From positions 248,001 through 312,000 of the forward strand of contig NZ_RSFE01000002.1 in NCBI RefSeq assembly GCF_004025325.1: a stretch of DNA of 64,000 nucleotides, written 5' to 3'. Below, piece after piece: positions 22,336 to 33,011 of the stretch. Numbering within the stretch: position 1 is the first letter of the stretch; the number at the start of each line of letters is the position of its first letter. Origin of the DNA: Pseudidiomarina gelatinasegens. GTDB taxonomy: Bacteria > Pseudomonadota > Gammaproteobacteria > Enterobacterales > Alteromonadaceae. Position numbers and translations under genes: made by a program. The notes below the pieces were generated by a model that was given only the letters and a program-made list of their open reading frames with translations, had not been told where the DNA came from and made no database searches.

Positions 22336-23142
22336 TCACGACGACTCAGATTTCACTGCCTGCCAATGTGCTTCAAGCTCTTCTAAACTCAAGTCTTCCG
22401 GCCGTTGCTTACTTATATTGAGACGCTTTTCTATGGCTTGAAAGCGCTGCTTGAACTTCAGGTTGGTGCGCCGCAAGGCATGTTCCGGGTTCACTTGCGC
22501 ATGTCGCGCAAGATTCACGACGGCAAATAACACATCACCAATTTCTGCTTCAAGCGCCTGCTGATCACGCTCTTTGCACGCAAGCTCGGCTTCTACTTCT
22601 TCAATTTCTTCGCGTATTTTCGCCAAAACCGGTGCAATAGTGTCCCAGTCAAAACCAACATTAGCCGCGCGCTTTTGTAACTTCAACGCCATTAAAATAC
22701 TCGGCAAATTATCTGGAATACCGTGAAAAACACTATCCTGGCCGCCTTTATTAGCACGTTCCTCTGCTTTAATTTGTTCCCACTGCGCTTTTATCTCTTC
22801 ATCAGTTTGCGTGGTACTGTCGCCAAAAACGTGCGGATGCCGCCGAATAAGCTTGTCTGCTGTCTGCTGCGCCACATCATCGAAGCTAAACTGAGCGGAC
22901 TCTTCACTTAATTGGGCATAAAAGACCACTTGAAACAGTAAGTCGCCAAGTTCATCTTTAATATCCGCCACGTCGCCTTCAGTAATCGCCGCCGCAACCT
23001 CGTACGCTTCCTCAATGGTATAAGGAATGAGGCTAGTCATGGTCTGTTTCAGATCCCACGGGCATCCGCCACTCGGATCTCGAAGTCGGCGCATGACTTC
23101 AAGCAGAGCAGCCACACCAGAGAGATTATTTGTTGTTGTCAT
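22336..23142 (-). CDS. mazG: MazG nucleoside triphosphate pyrophosphohydrolase
   Basis: Hydrolyses NTPs to NMP and pyrophosphate, and in E. coli lowers ppGpp-related stress. The 268 residues hold two MazG domains: the N-terminal one has the EExxE metal signature 'YTIEEAYEVAAAI' with 'DIKDELGDLLFQVVFYA', the C-terminal one has 'KIREEIEEVEAEL' and 'EAEIGDVLFAVVNLAR'. It overlaps relA by 4 bases (ATGA) and closes the long lepA-mazG run. The relA-mazG pairing matches E. coli. Confidence 0.95.
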   Translation of the reverse strand: MTTTNNLSGVAALLEVMRRLRDPSGGCPWDLKQTMTSLIPYTIEEAYEVAAAITEGDVADIKDELGDLLFQVVFYAQLSEESAQFSFDDVAQQTADKLIRRHPHVFGDSTTQTDEEIKAQWEQIKAEERANKGGQDSVFHGIPDNLPSILMALKLQKRAANVGFDWDTIAPVLAKIREEIEEVEAELACKERDQQALEAEIGDVLFAVVNLARHAQVNPEHALRRTNLKFKQRFQAIEKRLNISKQRPEDLSLEELEAHWQAVKSESS

Positions 23143-25334
23143 TGTGTTGTTCGTACCACGTTATGAACGCCTTTGATTTGGGTGAGCCGATTCAACAGGC
23201 GTTGTAAGTTTTCGGTATCAGCAATAATTAAACCAACAGCGACGCGAGCTTGCCGTGTGGCCGCATCTGAATGCGAATCAAGCTGCGCGACATTGGCTTT
23301 TTCGTTCGCCAGCACACTGGTTATATCGTGTAAAAGTCCGTTCCGATCATCCGCTTCAATGCGCAAGTTGACCCGGTAATTGCCTCGTTTCGTTTGGCTC
23401 CAACTTACCGCAAGCGCCCTTTCGGGGTGTTGCTCCAATAGGTGCGTTAGTTGCTCGCAATCGCTGCGGTGCACCGATACCCCGCGCCCTTGCGTGACAA
23501 AACCTAAAATCGAATCGCCAGGTACAGGCTGGCAGCATTTAGCAAACTGTACCAATAAGTTACCAATACCTTCTACGGTAACGTCACTTTGTTTGCCAGC
23601 TTTTGTCGCGGCCTGTTTGGGCTTACGCGCGGTTATGCGCTCGATGCGCTCAGCCACGTTATCGTCCGCGGGCCTTAGCTGATTAACCACCTGATGCAAA
23701 CGCACATCACCCGCACCAATGGCTGCGAGTAAATCATCTAAATGCACCATGTTAAACCGTTCCAGCACTGTTTCGGCTTGGCTTAATGGCACATTTAACT
23801 TACTCAATTCAGCCTCAAGCATGTCTTTTCCTGCTTTAAGGTTTTTATCACGATCAAGCTTTTTAAAGTAAGTTACAACCTTGCTGCGGGCGCGTGATGT
23901 TTGCAAATACCCATTGGCTGGGTTCAGCCAATCACGCCTTGGTTGCGCGCTCTTCTGCGTTAAAATATCGACCCGTTCGCCGTTTTTTAAATGGTACGTG
24001 AAAGGTACAATGTGCCCGTCAACCTTGGCGCCGACACAACGATGACCAACTTGGGAGTGAATGTAATAGGCAAAATCCAGTGGCGTCGCGCCATTTGGCA
24101 AATCAATTACTTCGCCTTTAGGGGTAAATACATACACCCTGTCTTCAAATACTTGCGAGCGAATTTCGTCAACAAGGCCATCGTTGCCAGCCATATCATC
24201 ATGCCAAGCCAACAATTTGCGCAACCAGGCAATTTTTTCTTCAAAACCAGTGCCTTTCCCGGCCGCGCCGCCTTCTTTGTACATCCAATGTGCAGCAACA
24301 CCAAGTTCAGCATCATCATGCATCGCTTGTGTGCGAATTTGAATTTCAACGTACTTATCATCAGGCCCAAGCACTACGGAATGAATCGACTGATAGCCAT
24401 TGGCTTTTGGCGTCGCAATGTAGTCGTCAAACTCTGATGCAATATGTCGCCACATGCTATGCACCACACCCAGCGCACCGTAGCAGTCTTTTAATGACTC
24501 AGTAATGATGCGCACGGCGCGAATATCAAACAGTTCTTCAAAACTTAAATGCTTCTTCTGCATTTTTCGCCAAATGGAATAAATGTGCTTAGGCCGCCCA
24601 TAAACAGTAGCCTTTACACCCTCAGCGTCGAGTGCTTGCTGTAACCCTTGTACAAATTCCTGAATATAACTTTCGCGGTCAATGCGTCGCTCATGTAACT
24701 GCGCCGCAATTGCCTTGTAGGTAGATGGGTGTAGATAACGAAATGCGAGGTCTTCCAACTCCCATTTGAGCTGACCAATGCCAAGGCGGTTCGCTAGCGG
24801 GGCATAAATTTCATGACATTCTTTGGCTGCTAGTACCCGTGTCTCTTCATCGAGCGCTTTAACTTCGCGCAAAAAACAAATGCGTTCAGCCAACTTAATT
24901 AATACCGCACGCACATCGGTGACCATGGCCAGCAACATGCGTCGCACATTATCAATTTGAATCAAACTAGGTTTGCCGTGCTGAAAGTGCTGCAGTGCGC
25001 TGATGGTCTGCATTTGCTGCACGGCTTCAAGTAAAATAGGTAAGCTGTTACCGCCCCACGCCAATGCTTGTTCCGTATCAAATAACTGGGCTTCAAACGC
25101 TGGGCTATACAATGCGGCAATCAAGGATTCTTGATCGAGATTCAGGCCGATGAGAATCTCGACCATTTCTTCGCCTTTTAGCAGTAAGTGCGGTTGTTTG
25201 GCTTGTTGGCATAGCGCTTTAAGGCGCTCCGCATGCTCGCGCAATTGCTCGCGTCGTGCATCCGAGTCCAATTCTGCTAGCCAGTCGCCCTGTTGATGTG
25301 GTTTATCAACGTGCGTACTTCTTACCCAAACCAC
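23139..25334 (-). CDS. relA: RelA, ribosome-associated (p)ppGpp synthetase
   Basis: Stringent-response enzyme of 731 residues that makes (p)ppGpp when uncharged tRNA enters the ribosome. The N-terminal hydrolase domain lacks the HD metal residues, as in RelA rather than SpoT. The synthetase domain has 'GRPKHIYSIWRKMQ', 'FDIRAVRII' and 'GYQSIHSVV'. TGS ('VYVFTPKGEVIDLPNGATPLDFAY'), the Cys-containing zinc-finger region ('FAKCCQPVPGD') and a C-terminal ACT domain follow. The start is GTG at 25334 with GGGAG about 10 bases upstream, near the end of rlmD. Confidence 0.97.
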   Translation of the reverse strand: MVWVRSTHVDKPHQQGDWLAELDSDARREQLREHAERLKALCQQAKQPHLLLKGEEMVEILIGLNLDQESLIAALYSPAFEAQLFDTEQALAWGGNSLPILLEAVQQMQTISALQHFQHGKPSLIQIDNVRRMLLAMVTDVRAVLIKLAERICFLREVKALDEETRVLAAKECHEIYAPLANRLGIGQLKWELEDLAFRYLHPSTYKAIAAQLHERRIDRESYIQEFVQGLQQALDAEGVKATVYGRPKHIYSIWRKMQKKHLSFEELFDIRAVRIITESLKDCYGALGVVHSMWRHIASEFDDYIATPKANGYQSIHSVVLGPDDKYVEIQIRTQAMHDDAELGVAAHWMYKEGGAAGKGTGFEEKIAWLRKLLAWHDDMAGNDGLVDEIRSQVFEDRVYVFTPKGEVIDLPNGATPLDFAYYIHSQVGHRCVGAKVDGHIVPFTYHLKNGERVDILTQKSAQPRRDWLNPANGYLQTSRARSKVVTYFKKLDRDKNLKAGKDMLEAELSKLNVPLSQAETVLERFNMVHLDDLLAAIGAGDVRLHQVVNQLRPADDNVAERIERITARKPKQAATKAGKQSDVTVEGIGNLLVQFAKCCQPVPGDSILGFVTQGRGVSVHRSDCEQLTHLLEQHPERALAVSWSQTKRGNYRVNLRIEADDRNGLLHDITSVLANEKANVAQLDSHSDAATRQARVAVGLIIADTENLQRLLNRLTQIKGVHNVVRTTQ

Positions 25335-25338
25335 CGTG

Positions 25339-26661
25339 TTACTCCCTTTCGAAAAGTGTGATTACCTCAATGTGATGGGTCTGCGGAAACATGTCAATGA
25401 CTTGCGCTCGTTTTAACTGATATCCATTTTGTTTTAACACATTGGCGTCACGCGCCAATGTATCAGGCGCACAAGATACATACACAATGCGTTGCGGCTG
25501 CCGCTTGGCAACTTCGCCAATTGCGTGCGGCGCGCCGGCTCGCGCAGGGTCTAATAATACTTTTGTGAATGGTTGATCAAACTTACTGCCAGCCCAGCCT
25601 TGCTGCGGCCACGGTTGCTCTAAATTGGCGCACACAGCGTTAACCTTCACGGCGTAGCGCTTGGCATTTTCCGCTAACTGTTCGACCATTGAGTGAACCC
25701 CTTCTACTGCAGTAACCTGAGCCCCTTGCAGCGCCATCGGAATGGTAAAATTACCACTGCCCGCATACAACTCGAGAATGGTGTCCTGTGGCTCTATCGC
25801 AAGCCAACTTAATGCCTGGGCAACCATTTTCTCACTCAATTGCTGGTGCGTTTGCAGAAAGTCATTCGGTTTACAGTGCAACGCCGCGCCAAGGGTTTGA
25901 TAACTCACCGTTGCGTCGTGCGCATTTAGAGGCTTTACGCTATGCTCGGTGGCCAACCAAATGGCCACGCTGTATTGTTCAGCAAAAAGCTGCAACGCTT
26001 GCGTATCGGCTTCAACAGGTGCTGTTTCGACACGCAGTAAAACAATAGGTTTAGGGTTTAAATCAATCAGTTCAACATGACCTAATTGGCGTACCAGACT
26101 CAATTTTGGCAGCAATGTACGCAATGGTTTCAGTAAATCATTTAATGATTTGGTTAGGGTTAAACAATCATTAATTGCGACAATCTGCTTACTTTTCGCC
26201 GCGCGGAAGCCTAATTTTAATTGCTGACGCTTGCGATCATAGTGCACGGCCAACCGCGCGCGACGACGATAATTCCAAGCATTGTCTGTTAACGGCTCAA
26301 GCCATTGCTCAGGCGACAGTTGTGCGAACTTCTGCAGCATCTGCTCGACAACCTGCTGCTTATGACGACGTTGCGCATGCAACTCTAAATGTTGGAGATC
26401 ACAACCGCCACAACTTGCATAATAGGCGCATGGCGGCATTACCCGCTCAGAGCTTGCTTCAGTTATGTCAATCAGTTCGGCCTCATACTTACCACGAGGC
26501 ATTAAACTGATAACTTCACCCGGTAATGCACCACCAACGAAACGTGCACCCTTGGGCGTACGAACCACGCCACGGCCTTGATGGTCAAGCCCAACCACTA
26601 ATTGTTGCTTGAGTGCTTCAGCCTTAACCTGGCGCGGTTGCGGTTTATATATCTGAGCCAT
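25339..26661 (-). CDS. rlmD: 23S rRNA (uracil(1939)-C5)-methyltransferase RlmD
   Basis: A 440-residue SAM-dependent rRNA methyltransferase. An N-terminal TRAM domain (about 1-70) is followed by [4Fe-4S] cysteines C78, C84 and C87 ([10 protein letters not shown]), with a fourth at about 162. The SAM site is '[16 protein letters not shown]' and the catalytic Cys is in '[13 protein letters not shown]'. It overlaps pdxJ by 17 bases and relA begins 4 bases after its stop; rlmD-relA-mazG is a conserved set. Confidence 0.95.
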   Translation of the reverse strand: MAQIYKPQPRQVKAEALKQQLVVGLDHQGRGVVRTPKGARFVGGALPGEVISLMPRGKYEAELIDITEASSERVMPPCAYYASCGGCDLQHLELHAQRRHKQQVVEQMLQKFAQLSPEQWLEPLTDNAWNYRRRARLAVHYDRKRQQLKLGFRAAKSKQIVAINDCLTLTKSLNDLLKPLRTLLPKLSLVRQLGHVELIDLNPKPIVLLRVETAPVEADTQALQLFAEQYSVAIWLATEHSVKPLNAHDATVSYQTLGAALHCKPNDFLQTHQQLSEKMVAQALSWLAIEPQDTILELYAGSGNFTIPMALQGAQVTAVEGVHSMVEQLAENAKRYAVKVNAVCANLEQPWPQQGWAGSKFDQPFTKVLLDPARAGAPHAIGEVAKRQPQRIVYVSCAPDTLARDANVLKQNGYQLKRAQVIDMFPQTHHIEVITLFERE

Positions 26662-27409
26662 GTGCCCGAGCCTGTTGCATAATCGCCTTAATATCGCGTA
26701 CCGCTTGGTCTAAACCAACCAATACTGCACGGGCGATAATCGCATGCCCAATATTTAGCTCCAAAAGCTGGGGAATCGCGGCAATCGCGGCAGTGTTGTG
26801 ATAATGCAAACCGTGTCCGGCATTAACCTGCAAACCGGCAGCTTGCGCATATTCAGCTGCCGATCTGAGTTGCGCTAACGCTTGTTGTTGTGCGCTTTCG
26901 TCGTGCTGTTCAGCATAGTGTCCAGTGTGCAACTCAATAATCGGCGCGCCACAGGCAACGGCTGCATCAATTTGTCGTTTATCGGCATCAATAAATAAGC
27001 TCGTAGCAATATTACTTTCCGCCAACTGGGCCACAGCAGCGGTAATTTTGTCCTGCTGACCGGCCACATCAAGACCGCCTTCTGTGGTTAATTCTTCGCG
27101 TTTCTCTGGCACCAAACAACAATACGTAGGCTTAATGCGGGTTGCAATGGCGAGCATCTCAGGGGTTACCGCCATTTCAAGGTTCATCCGGGTCTGAATT
27201 GTTTGGGCCAGAATCTCCACGTCCCGATCGGTAATATGACGACGATCTTCGCGCAAATGCACCGTAATACCGTCGGCCCCAGCTTGCTCTGCAATGGCTG
27301 CTGCAGTAACCGGATCAGGATAACTGACGCCGCGAGCATTGCGTACAGTTGCAACATGATCAATATTCACGCCAAGTAAAATGGCCGCGACTCCAGCTGA
27401 ATGCGTCAT
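26645..27409 (-). CDS. pdxJ: Pyridoxine 5'-phosphate synthase PdxJ
   Basis: Condenses 1-deoxy-D-xylulose 5-phosphate with 3-amino-2-oxopropyl phosphate in the last ring-forming step of vitamin B6 synthesis. The 254-residue TIM barrel has '[16 protein letters not shown]' at the N-terminus, '[12 protein letters not shown]' and '[11 protein letters not shown]'. The N-terminus is about 9 residues longer than E. coli PdxJ. It overlaps recO by 4 bases and rlmD by 17. acpS, often downstream of pdxJ, is absent at this spot. Confidence 0.95.
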   Translation of the reverse strand: MTHSAGVAAILLGVNIDHVATVRNARGVSYPDPVTAAAIAEQAGADGITVHLREDRRHITDRDVEILAQTIQTRMNLEMAVTPEMLAIATRIKPTYCCLVPEKREELTTEGGLDVAGQQDKITAAVAQLAESNIATSLFIDADKRQIDAAVACGAPIIELHTGHYAEQHDESAQQQALAQLRSAAEYAQAAGLQVNAGHGLHYHNTAAIAAIPQLLELNIGHAIIARAVLVGLDQAVRDIKAIMQQARAHGSDI

Positions 27410-28110
27410 GGCAGTTCCTTAAATTGAACAAAGAGTTGACGACTACGCAAGGGTTTATCCCCCAAGTAAGGCTGCAAAGCAGCGCGCATAAGTCGCTTAA
27501 ATAATTTTAGCAAGCGTTGATCGGATAGCTCAAATGCGCCGAGGCGTATCAAGTCTTGGCCACTCAACTGCACCCCTGCCGATTGAGTCATGCCAGCAAT
27601 GGGCATAAATCCATCTTCAGGAATAAATTGATACGCTTGTGCGGGCAAAATGGGTTGTTGTTGATTATCAATATGCCAATCAAATCCATGCCCTAAATGG
27701 CACAACAGCTGCCACTCAAAGCGCCGCAATATAGGTTCGACATGGTCAACTTGAGTCAATAAGCTCAGGGTATGTTGGTAGTCGTCAAATAGCCCTTCTA
27801 CCGCATGATACGGTGTGGTCAGGCGTTGTATCAATTCATTCAGGTAAAAACCGCTGTAAAGAGCTGTTCCGCCCAGATCAAGTGCGTTTCCACTTGCTTC
27901 GGCAGCCACCAGGGTTTGCAACTCGTGGCGGCCACGGCTGCTTATTTGCAGTGGCGTAAATGGCTGTAAAATACTTCGCCATGGGTTTTTAGGTCGCTTC
28001 GCACCTTTGGCGATTACACGATAGCGACCGTGTTCTGCGGTGAATAGCTCCACCAACAAGCTGCTGTCTTGATAGGGCCAGCGATGCAAAACGAACGCCG
28101 GTTCCATCAT
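27406..28110 (-). CDS. recO: RecO recombination mediator
   Basis: DNA repair protein of 234 residues that, with RecF and RecR, loads RecA on gapped SSB-coated DNA. An N-terminal OB fold ('[25 protein letters not shown]', '[11 protein letters not shown]') precedes a helical domain. The zinc-binding Cys cluster found in some bacterial RecO proteins is not evident, as in enterobacterial RecO. It abuts era without a gap and overlaps pdxJ by 4 bases. Confidence 0.92.
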   Translation of the reverse strand: MMEPAFVLHRWPYQDSSLLVELFTAEHGRYRVIAKGAKRPKNPWRSILQPFTPLQISSRGRHELQTLVAAEASGNALDLGGTALYSGFYLNELIQRLTTPYHAVEGLFDDYQHTLSLLTQVDHVEPILRRFEWQLLCHLGHGFDWHIDNQQQPILPAQAYQFIPEDGFMPIAGMTQSAGVQLSGQDLIRLGAFELSDQRLLKLFKRLMRAALQPYLGDKPLRSRQLFVQFKELP

Positions 28111-29019
28111 TTATTCCTCGCCGTACCCTAAGCTGCGTAACGCACGTTCGTCATCTGCCCAGCCAGATTTAACTTTCACCCATAGCTTGAGGTGAACTTT
28201 ACCGCCAACTAACGGCTCTATGTCACGACGCGCTTCGGTACCAATAGTTTTTAATTTACTGCCACCGGCGCCAATCACCATGCGTTTTTGCGTATCGCGC
28301 TCAACCAAAATCAGCGCGTGAATGTGCGTGGTGCCTGAAGGCGCTGTTTGAAATTGTTCAATCTCAACTGTGGTGCTATAAGGCAGCTCATCACCGGTAA
28401 AGCGCATGAGTTTTTCACGGATAATTTCAGCTGTCATAAACCGCAATGAACGGTCAGTAACATAATCTTCCGGATAATGGTGAGCACCCGGTTTCGCGTA
28501 GTTATGCACCAGCTCACGCAATGCCTCTACGTGCGCGCCGGTCTCTGCAGATAATGGAATAATTTCCGCAAACTTGTGTTTTTCGGATAATTTTTGCAAG
28601 TACGGCAACAATTCAGCTTTATCTTTTATCTGGTCGATTTTGTTAACCACCAACACCACTGGGCGCTCGGTTTTTTTGAGTTTGGTGAGTACCATTTCAT
28701 CGTCGCTGGCCCATTTGCCTGCTTCAACCACAAACAGTACGACCTCTACACCACTTAGCGAGCTCGACGCAGCGCGGTTCATTAGGCGGTTTATCGCACG
28801 TTTTTCGTCCTGATGTAGCCCTGGAGTGTCCACGTAAACAATTTGGCGATCGCCTTCGGTTTCAATTCCTAAAATGCGATGCCGGGTGGTTTGCGGTTTG
28901 CTTGAGGTAATACTAATTTTTTGACCAAGAATACGGTTCAGCAACGTTGACTTACCCACGTTTGGGCGCCCTACTATGGCGACAAATGCTGATTGTGAAT
29001 TCTGTTCCGATACCATCAT
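28111..29019 (-). CDS. era: Era GTPase, 30S ribosome assembly factor
   Basis: A 302-residue GTPase that binds 16S rRNA 3' end during small-subunit maturation. G1 is GRPNVGKST, the switch region '[13 protein letters not shown]', G3 DTPG, G4 NKID, and a C-terminal KH domain ('[36 protein letters not shown]', quoted in role only, about residues 240-275). Two adjacent ATG codons (29019 and 29016) could start it. rnc precedes it by 2 bases, the usual rnc-era pairing. Confidence 0.97.
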   Translation of the reverse strand: MMVSEQNSQSAFVAIVGRPNVGKSTLLNRILGQKISITSSKPQTTRHRILGIETEGDRQIVYVDTPGLHQDEKRAINRLMNRAASSSLSGVEVVLFVVEAGKWASDDEMVLTKLKKTERPVVLVVNKIDQIKDKAELLPYLQKLSEKHKFAEIIPLSAETGAHVEALRELVHNYAKPGAHHYPEDYVTDRSLRFMTAEIIREKLMRFTGDELPYSTTVEIEQFQTAPSGTTHIHALILVERDTQKRMVIGAGGSKLKTIGTEARRDIEPLVGGKVHLKLWVKVKSGWADDERALRSLGYGEE

Positions 29020-29021
29020 GC

Positions 29022-29714
29022 TTATTTTTCCTGTTGCATAAGTTGCGCTAATGCTTCCATTGCAGCCTGCTGCTCGGCTTTACGCCGGCTGGTGCCAGCA
29101 CCTAAAATGGGCTCAGCAAGGCCTTCTACTTGGCAACTTACGGTAAATTTCTGATTGTGTGCCTGCCCTTGGGTTGCGACAACCTCATAAAGCGGTAATG
29201 CACGTTGGCGGCCTTGCAGGTATTCCTGCAACCGCGTTTTTGGGTCTTTATGGCCTGCGCCTGGTTTAATTGCTGCTAACTGGTCTGCATACCAGTTTAG
29301 CACCACCGCGCGGCAAGTCACTAAATCACTCTCGAGGTACATCGCACCCAATAGTGCCTCGACACCATCAGCAAGTATGGATTCACGACGGTTCCCGCCG
29401 CTCTTCATTTCGCCTGGCCCAAGTACTAAAAATTTGCCCAGTTCAAAGCGCTGAGCGAGTTTAGCTAAGCTTCGGCCACAGACTAACGTGGCCCGCATCC
29501 GACTCAGGTCACCTTCGTCAATTTCGGGAAATCGTTCGTAGAGCGCTTCACTGATAATAATGCCCAACACCGAGTCGCCAAGAAACTCCAGGCGCTCGTT
29601 ATGCTGAGCTGCCGCACTGCGATGCGTAAGTGCCTGTAGCAGGCGCTCACGGTCTTTAAAGGTATAACCAAATGATCGTTCAAGCTGTGCAATGGGTGGT
29701 TTCGGTAAACTCAC
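29022..29714 (-). CDS. rnc: Ribonuclease III
   Basis: Double-strand-specific endoribonuclease for rRNA processing and mRNA turnover, 230 residues. The catalytic signature is [12 protein letters not shown] (about 39-50), with the second acidic cluster in '[14 protein letters not shown]'. A C-terminal double-stranded RNA-binding domain runs from about residue 158 and ends '[17 protein letters not shown]'. It lies between lepB (3 bases) and era (2 bases). Confidence 0.97.
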   Translation of the reverse strand: MSLPKPPIAQLERSFGYTFKDRERLLQALTHRSAAAQHNERLEFLGDSVLGIIISEALYERFPEIDEGDLSRMRATLVCGRSLAKLAQRFELGKFLVLGPGEMKSGGNRRESILADGVEALLGAMYLESDLVTCRAVVLNWYADQLAAIKPGAGHKDPKTRLQEYLQGRQRALPLYEVVATQGQAHNQKFTVSCQVEGLAEPILGAGTSRRKAEQQAAMEALAQLMQQEK

Positions 29715-29717
29715 TAA

Positions 29718-30641
29718 TTACTCCACGCTGCCAAGACGATTCCAACGAACTGCCGTTGGCACCCATTGTGGTAACCAACTGCTGGCGTCACGATTCATTT
29801 CAAAGCTCATCCAAATAAAAGTAGCGCGACCCACCAGGTTATCTTGCGGCACAAAGCCCCAGTAACGACTGTCCTCGGAGTTGTCGCGATTATCTCCCAT
29901 AAAGAAATAATGCCCTTCCGGCACAATCCATTCATCTGGAGCCGTTCCAGCTTGCTGATAGAAGTAAGCTGTACGTGGTGCAATTGTTGGGTCAATCAAA
30001 ATATCATGCTCCACCGTGCCAATTTGCTCACGGTAACGCACTAATGGCGTTGAACGACTAAAGTAAACTTCATCTTGCGGGCGAACATCGCGCTCAATGA
30101 CTTGTAATTGCGGACATTCCGCCGACTGTTTAACACAAGCCGGTTCTAAATACAGCGTCTTATTTCGATAGATAATGCGGTCACCCGGTGTGCCAATAAT
30201 CCGCTTAATGAAATCAACTTGCGGGTTAACTGGATACTTAAACACCGCGATTTCGCCGCGCTCTGGCGTGCCTGTTGCAAATAATTCAGTGCGAAACAGC
30301 GGATCACGAATGCTGTAACTGTATTTTTGCACCAAGATAAAATCGCCAGCCAGCATAGTCGGCATCATCGATGCTGACGGTATGCGAAATGGCTCATAAA
30401 AGAACGACCGGACAATGAGAATAACAAACAAAATGGGAAATACTGACTGCGCGAACTCAGCCACACGCCCCTGTGGAGCCAAACGCTCACGCGCTTCGTC
30501 ATCAAGCTGCTGCTGTAAGCGTTGTTCTTCTTCCGCAATACGGGTTAGCCGTGTCGGCTTTTTGAACTTTGCGTCGTACAGCCAAACCAAGCCCGCAGCT
30601 ATGGTTACCAGCGTCAATAAGATTGAATAAAAGTTTGCCAT
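29718..30641 (-). CDS. lepB: Signal peptidase I
   Basis: Inner-membrane serine protease that removes Sec and Tat signal peptides in the periplasm; 307 residues. Two N-terminal membrane spans (about 4-22 and 67-80) flank a charged cytoplasmic loop. The catalytic Ser is S91 in IPSASMMPT and the Lys is K146 in FIKRIIG; 'GHYFFMGDNRDNSEDSRYWG' is box E. The positions match the E. coli enzyme closely. lepA lies 35 bases upstream. Confidence 0.97.
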   Translation of the reverse strand: MANFYSILLTLVTIAAGLVWLYDAKFKKPTRLTRIAEEEQRLQQQLDDEARERLAPQGRVAEFAQSVFPILFVILIVRSFFYEPFRIPSASMMPTMLAGDFILVQKYSYSIRDPLFRTELFATGTPERGEIAVFKYPVNPQVDFIKRIIGTPGDRIIYRNKTLYLEPACVKQSAECPQLQVIERDVRPQDEVYFSRSTPLVRYREQIGTVEHDILIDPTIAPRTAYFYQQAGTAPDEWIVPEGHYFFMGDNRDNSEDSRYWGFVPQDNLVGRATFIWMSFEMNRDASSWLPQWVPTAVRWNRLGSVE

Positions 30642-30676
30642 CTGAGGTTATGTCCCTAGCGCACCAAAAATATCCG

Positions 30677-32488
30677 TTACTTGCCAACCTTCAGCACGGC
30701 AAGAAATGCTTCTTGCGGTACTTCTACGTTACCAAGCTGCTTCATGCGTTTCTTACCTTCTTTTTGCTTCTGCAACAGCTTTTTCTTACGGCTTACGTCA
30801 CCGCCATAACATTTCGCGGTTACGTTTTTACGCAACTGTTTCACCGTAGCACGCGCAATAACGTGTGTACCAATCACTGCTTGAATCGCAATATCAAACA
30901 TCTGACGTGGAATAAGCTCACGCATTTTATCAACTAAATCACGGCCGCGGCCTTGCGAATGATCACGGTGGGTAATCATCGCCAATGCATCCACTTTCTC
31001 ACCGTTGATCAAGACGTCAACGCGAACCATATCGGCCTCTTGGAAGCGTTTAAAGTTGTAGTCTAACGAAGCGTAACCCCGGCTGGTTGATTTCAAACGG
31101 TCAAAAAAGTCCATGACCACTTCAGCCATCGGCAGTTCATAAGTTACTGCAACTTGATTGCCATGATAGGTCATTTTTGTTTGTACACCGCGCTTATCAA
31201 CACACAAGGTAATCACGTTACCTAAATATTGCTGCGGCACTAAAATATTCGCTTCCACCACTGGCTCGTAAATGGTTTCAATATCATTTACCGCTGGCAA
31301 GTTAGCAGGGTTATCTACTTTGTGTTCTTTACCATCTTTCGTCACAACCTTGTAAACCACTGTTGGTGCGGTGGTAATCAGGTCGATATCGTATTCGCGT
31401 TCTAACCGCTCTTGGATAATTTCCATATGCAGCATGCCTAAGAATCCGACGCGGAAGCCGAAGCCCAGCGCGGCCGAATTTTCTGGCTCATAAAATAGCG
31501 AAGCATCGTTCAGCGACAGCTTGGCTAGCGCATCGCGAAAGTTCTCATAGTCGTCTGACGAAATTGGGAACATACCCGCGTATACCTGTGGCTTTACTTT
31601 TTTAAAGCCTGGTAACGGCTCTGAAGCCGGCTGTTTCGCTAAAGTCAGCGTATCACCAACAGGTGCACCCAAAATTTCTTTAATTCCAGCAATCACGAAG
31701 CCTACTTCACCACAGCGCAAAATGCCGGTTTCAGTTGGCTTGGGCGAGAAGAAACCGACTTTGTCGATTTGGTAGGTTTGCCCTGTCGACATCACTTTCA
31801 TTTTGTCGCCAGCGCGTAATACACCATTTTTCACCCGTACGAGGCTCACAACACCTTGGTAATTGTCGAACCAAGAATCAATAATAAGTGCTTGTAATGG
31901 CGCGTCTGCTTCACCTTGCGGCGGTGGAATTTGCGTCACTATACGCTCGAGTACTTCGGTAATACCGACACCCGTTTTCGCGGAACACTGCACTGCATCA
32001 ATGGCTTCAATACCAACAATGTCTTCAATTTCTTCCGCCACTCGCATCGGATCAGCTTGCGGCAAGTCAATTTTGTTCAGAACCGGAACCACTTCCAAGT
32101 TCATTTCCATCGCGGTATAGCAGTTCGCTAGCGTTTGCGCTTCAACACCCTGCGCCGCATCGACAACCAATAGCGCCCCTTCACAACCCGCTAAGCTACG
32201 CGAAACTTCATAAGAAAAGTCAACGTGCCCTGGCGTATCGATAAAGTTAAGTTGATAGGTTTCACCATCTTTCGCCGTATAGTGCAGCGTTACGCTTTGT
32301 GCTTTGATGGTAATACCACGCTCGCGCTCGAGATCCATGGAATCGAGCACCTGCTCAGCCATTTCACGGTCGGTTAAACCGCCACAATCTTGAATTAAAC
32401 GATCAGAAAGAGTCGACTTACCGTGGTCGATGTGCGCAATTACTGAAAAATTGCGTATATTTGCTTGCTTAAACGCCTTTTCTGGCAT
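30677..32488 (-). CDS. lepA: Elongation factor 4 (LepA)
   Basis: Ribosome-associated GTPase of 603 residues that back-translocates stalled ribosomes and affects initiation. The GTPase domain has '[15 protein letters not shown]', '[16 protein letters not shown]' and NKIDLP. Domains II, III and V resemble EF-G; the LepA-specific C-terminal domain ends '[25 protein letters not shown]' (Lys-rich). It is the first gene of a long run with lepB, rnc, era and recO, behind the promoter at 32532-32560. Confidence 0.98.
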   Translation of the reverse strand: MPEKAFKQANIRNFSVIAHIDHGKSTLSDRLIQDCGGLTDREMAEQVLDSMDLERERGITIKAQSVTLHYTAKDGETYQLNFIDTPGHVDFSYEVSRSLAGCEGALLVVDAAQGVEAQTLANCYTAMEMNLEVVPVLNKIDLPQADPMRVAEEIEDIVGIEAIDAVQCSAKTGVGITEVLERIVTQIPPPQGEADAPLQALIIDSWFDNYQGVVSLVRVKNGVLRAGDKMKVMSTGQTYQIDKVGFFSPKPTETGILRCGEVGFVIAGIKEILGAPVGDTLTLAKQPASEPLPGFKKVKPQVYAGMFPISSDDYENFRDALAKLSLNDASLFYEPENSAALGFGFRVGFLGMLHMEIIQERLEREYDIDLITTAPTVVYKVVTKDGKEHKVDNPANLPAVNDIETIYEPVVEANILVPQQYLGNVITLCVDKRGVQTKMTYHGNQVAVTYELPMAEVVMDFFDRLKSTSRGYASLDYNFKRFQEADMVRVDVLINGEKVDALAMITHRDHSQGRGRDLVDKMRELIPRQMFDIAIQAVIGTHVIARATVKQLRKNVTAKCYGGDVSRKKKLLQKQKEGKKRMKQLGNVEVPQEAFLAVLKVGK

Positions 32489-32531
32489 TAATGCCCCCGC
32501 AAAAACAAATGGAATAGAGAATTAACCGCTG

Positions 32532-32560
32532 ATCATACTGATTTATGAGGCAGGGAACAA
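32532..32560 (-). promoter_or_regulatory. Sigma-70 promoter of lepA
   Basis: On the minus strand, -35 TTGTTC (32560-32555), 17-base spacer and -10 TATGAT (32537-32532). It is 44 bases upstream of the lepA start, in the 88-base gap after rseC. It would drive the nine-gene lepA-to-mazG run. Confidence 0.7.
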
Positions 32561-32576
32561 AGAATTTCGGGTGAAA

Positions 32577-33011
32577 TTAGTCGATTTGTTGCACGCGTAA
32601 CAATTGAGTAACCTGCACATCACGGTGATGCAACCAACGCTTCAATGCGTAGAAGCTAAATCCAAAGCCGGTAAAGGCACTTATAATCACCCACCCCTCG
32701 CTTAAAGTTGTCATATTGGTGAGACCAATAGCGACTAACAACAGCGCCATCAGCGGCAAGCCATACACCATGAGCGAAAAGCGCGTTAAAGCTTGGTCAG
32801 GTAATAACAATTCAATCTGTTGGCCCGGCACGAACTGTCCCGCCGGCTTACGCACGCGAAACTCTGCGCGGCGATCAGAAAATGCTTTGGAAATGATACC
32901 AGCGCCGCAAGTTGATTGTTGCACACAACTTCCGCACCCGGACTTAAGCTGGGTAGAAACCACCAACTCATCGTTATCGATAGCTATAACTTCTGCAACT
33001 TCGCGTATCAC
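32577..33011 (-). CDS. rseC: RseC, SoxR-reducing/sigma-E regulatory membrane protein
   Basis: A 144-residue inner-membrane protein. An N-terminal cytoplasmic part has the Cys cluster CGSCVQQSTCG (about residues 26-36), and two adjacent membrane spans follow (about 80-97 and 104-122). In E. coli the paralogous RsxC/RseC system keeps SoxR reduced and RseC modulates sigma-E weakly. It overlaps rseB by 4 bases at the end of the rpoE operon, as in enterobacteria. Confidence 0.9.
   Translation of the reverse strand: MIREVAEVIAIDNDELVVSTQLKSGCGSCVQQSTCGAGIISKAFSDRRAEFRVRKPAGQFVPGQQIELLLPDQALTRFSLMVYGLPLMALLLVAIGLTNMTTLSEGWVIISAFTGFGFSFYALKRWLHHRDVQVTQLLRVQQID

Noticed and set aside
23991-24437. Plus-strand frame of 148 codons opposite relA
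   Set aside because: Antisense shadow, no recognisable feature and no upstream promoter.
32489-32576. Terminator between rseC and lepA
   Set aside because: No stem with a T run was found in this gap; readthrough from rpoE into lepA is possible, although lepA has its own promoter.
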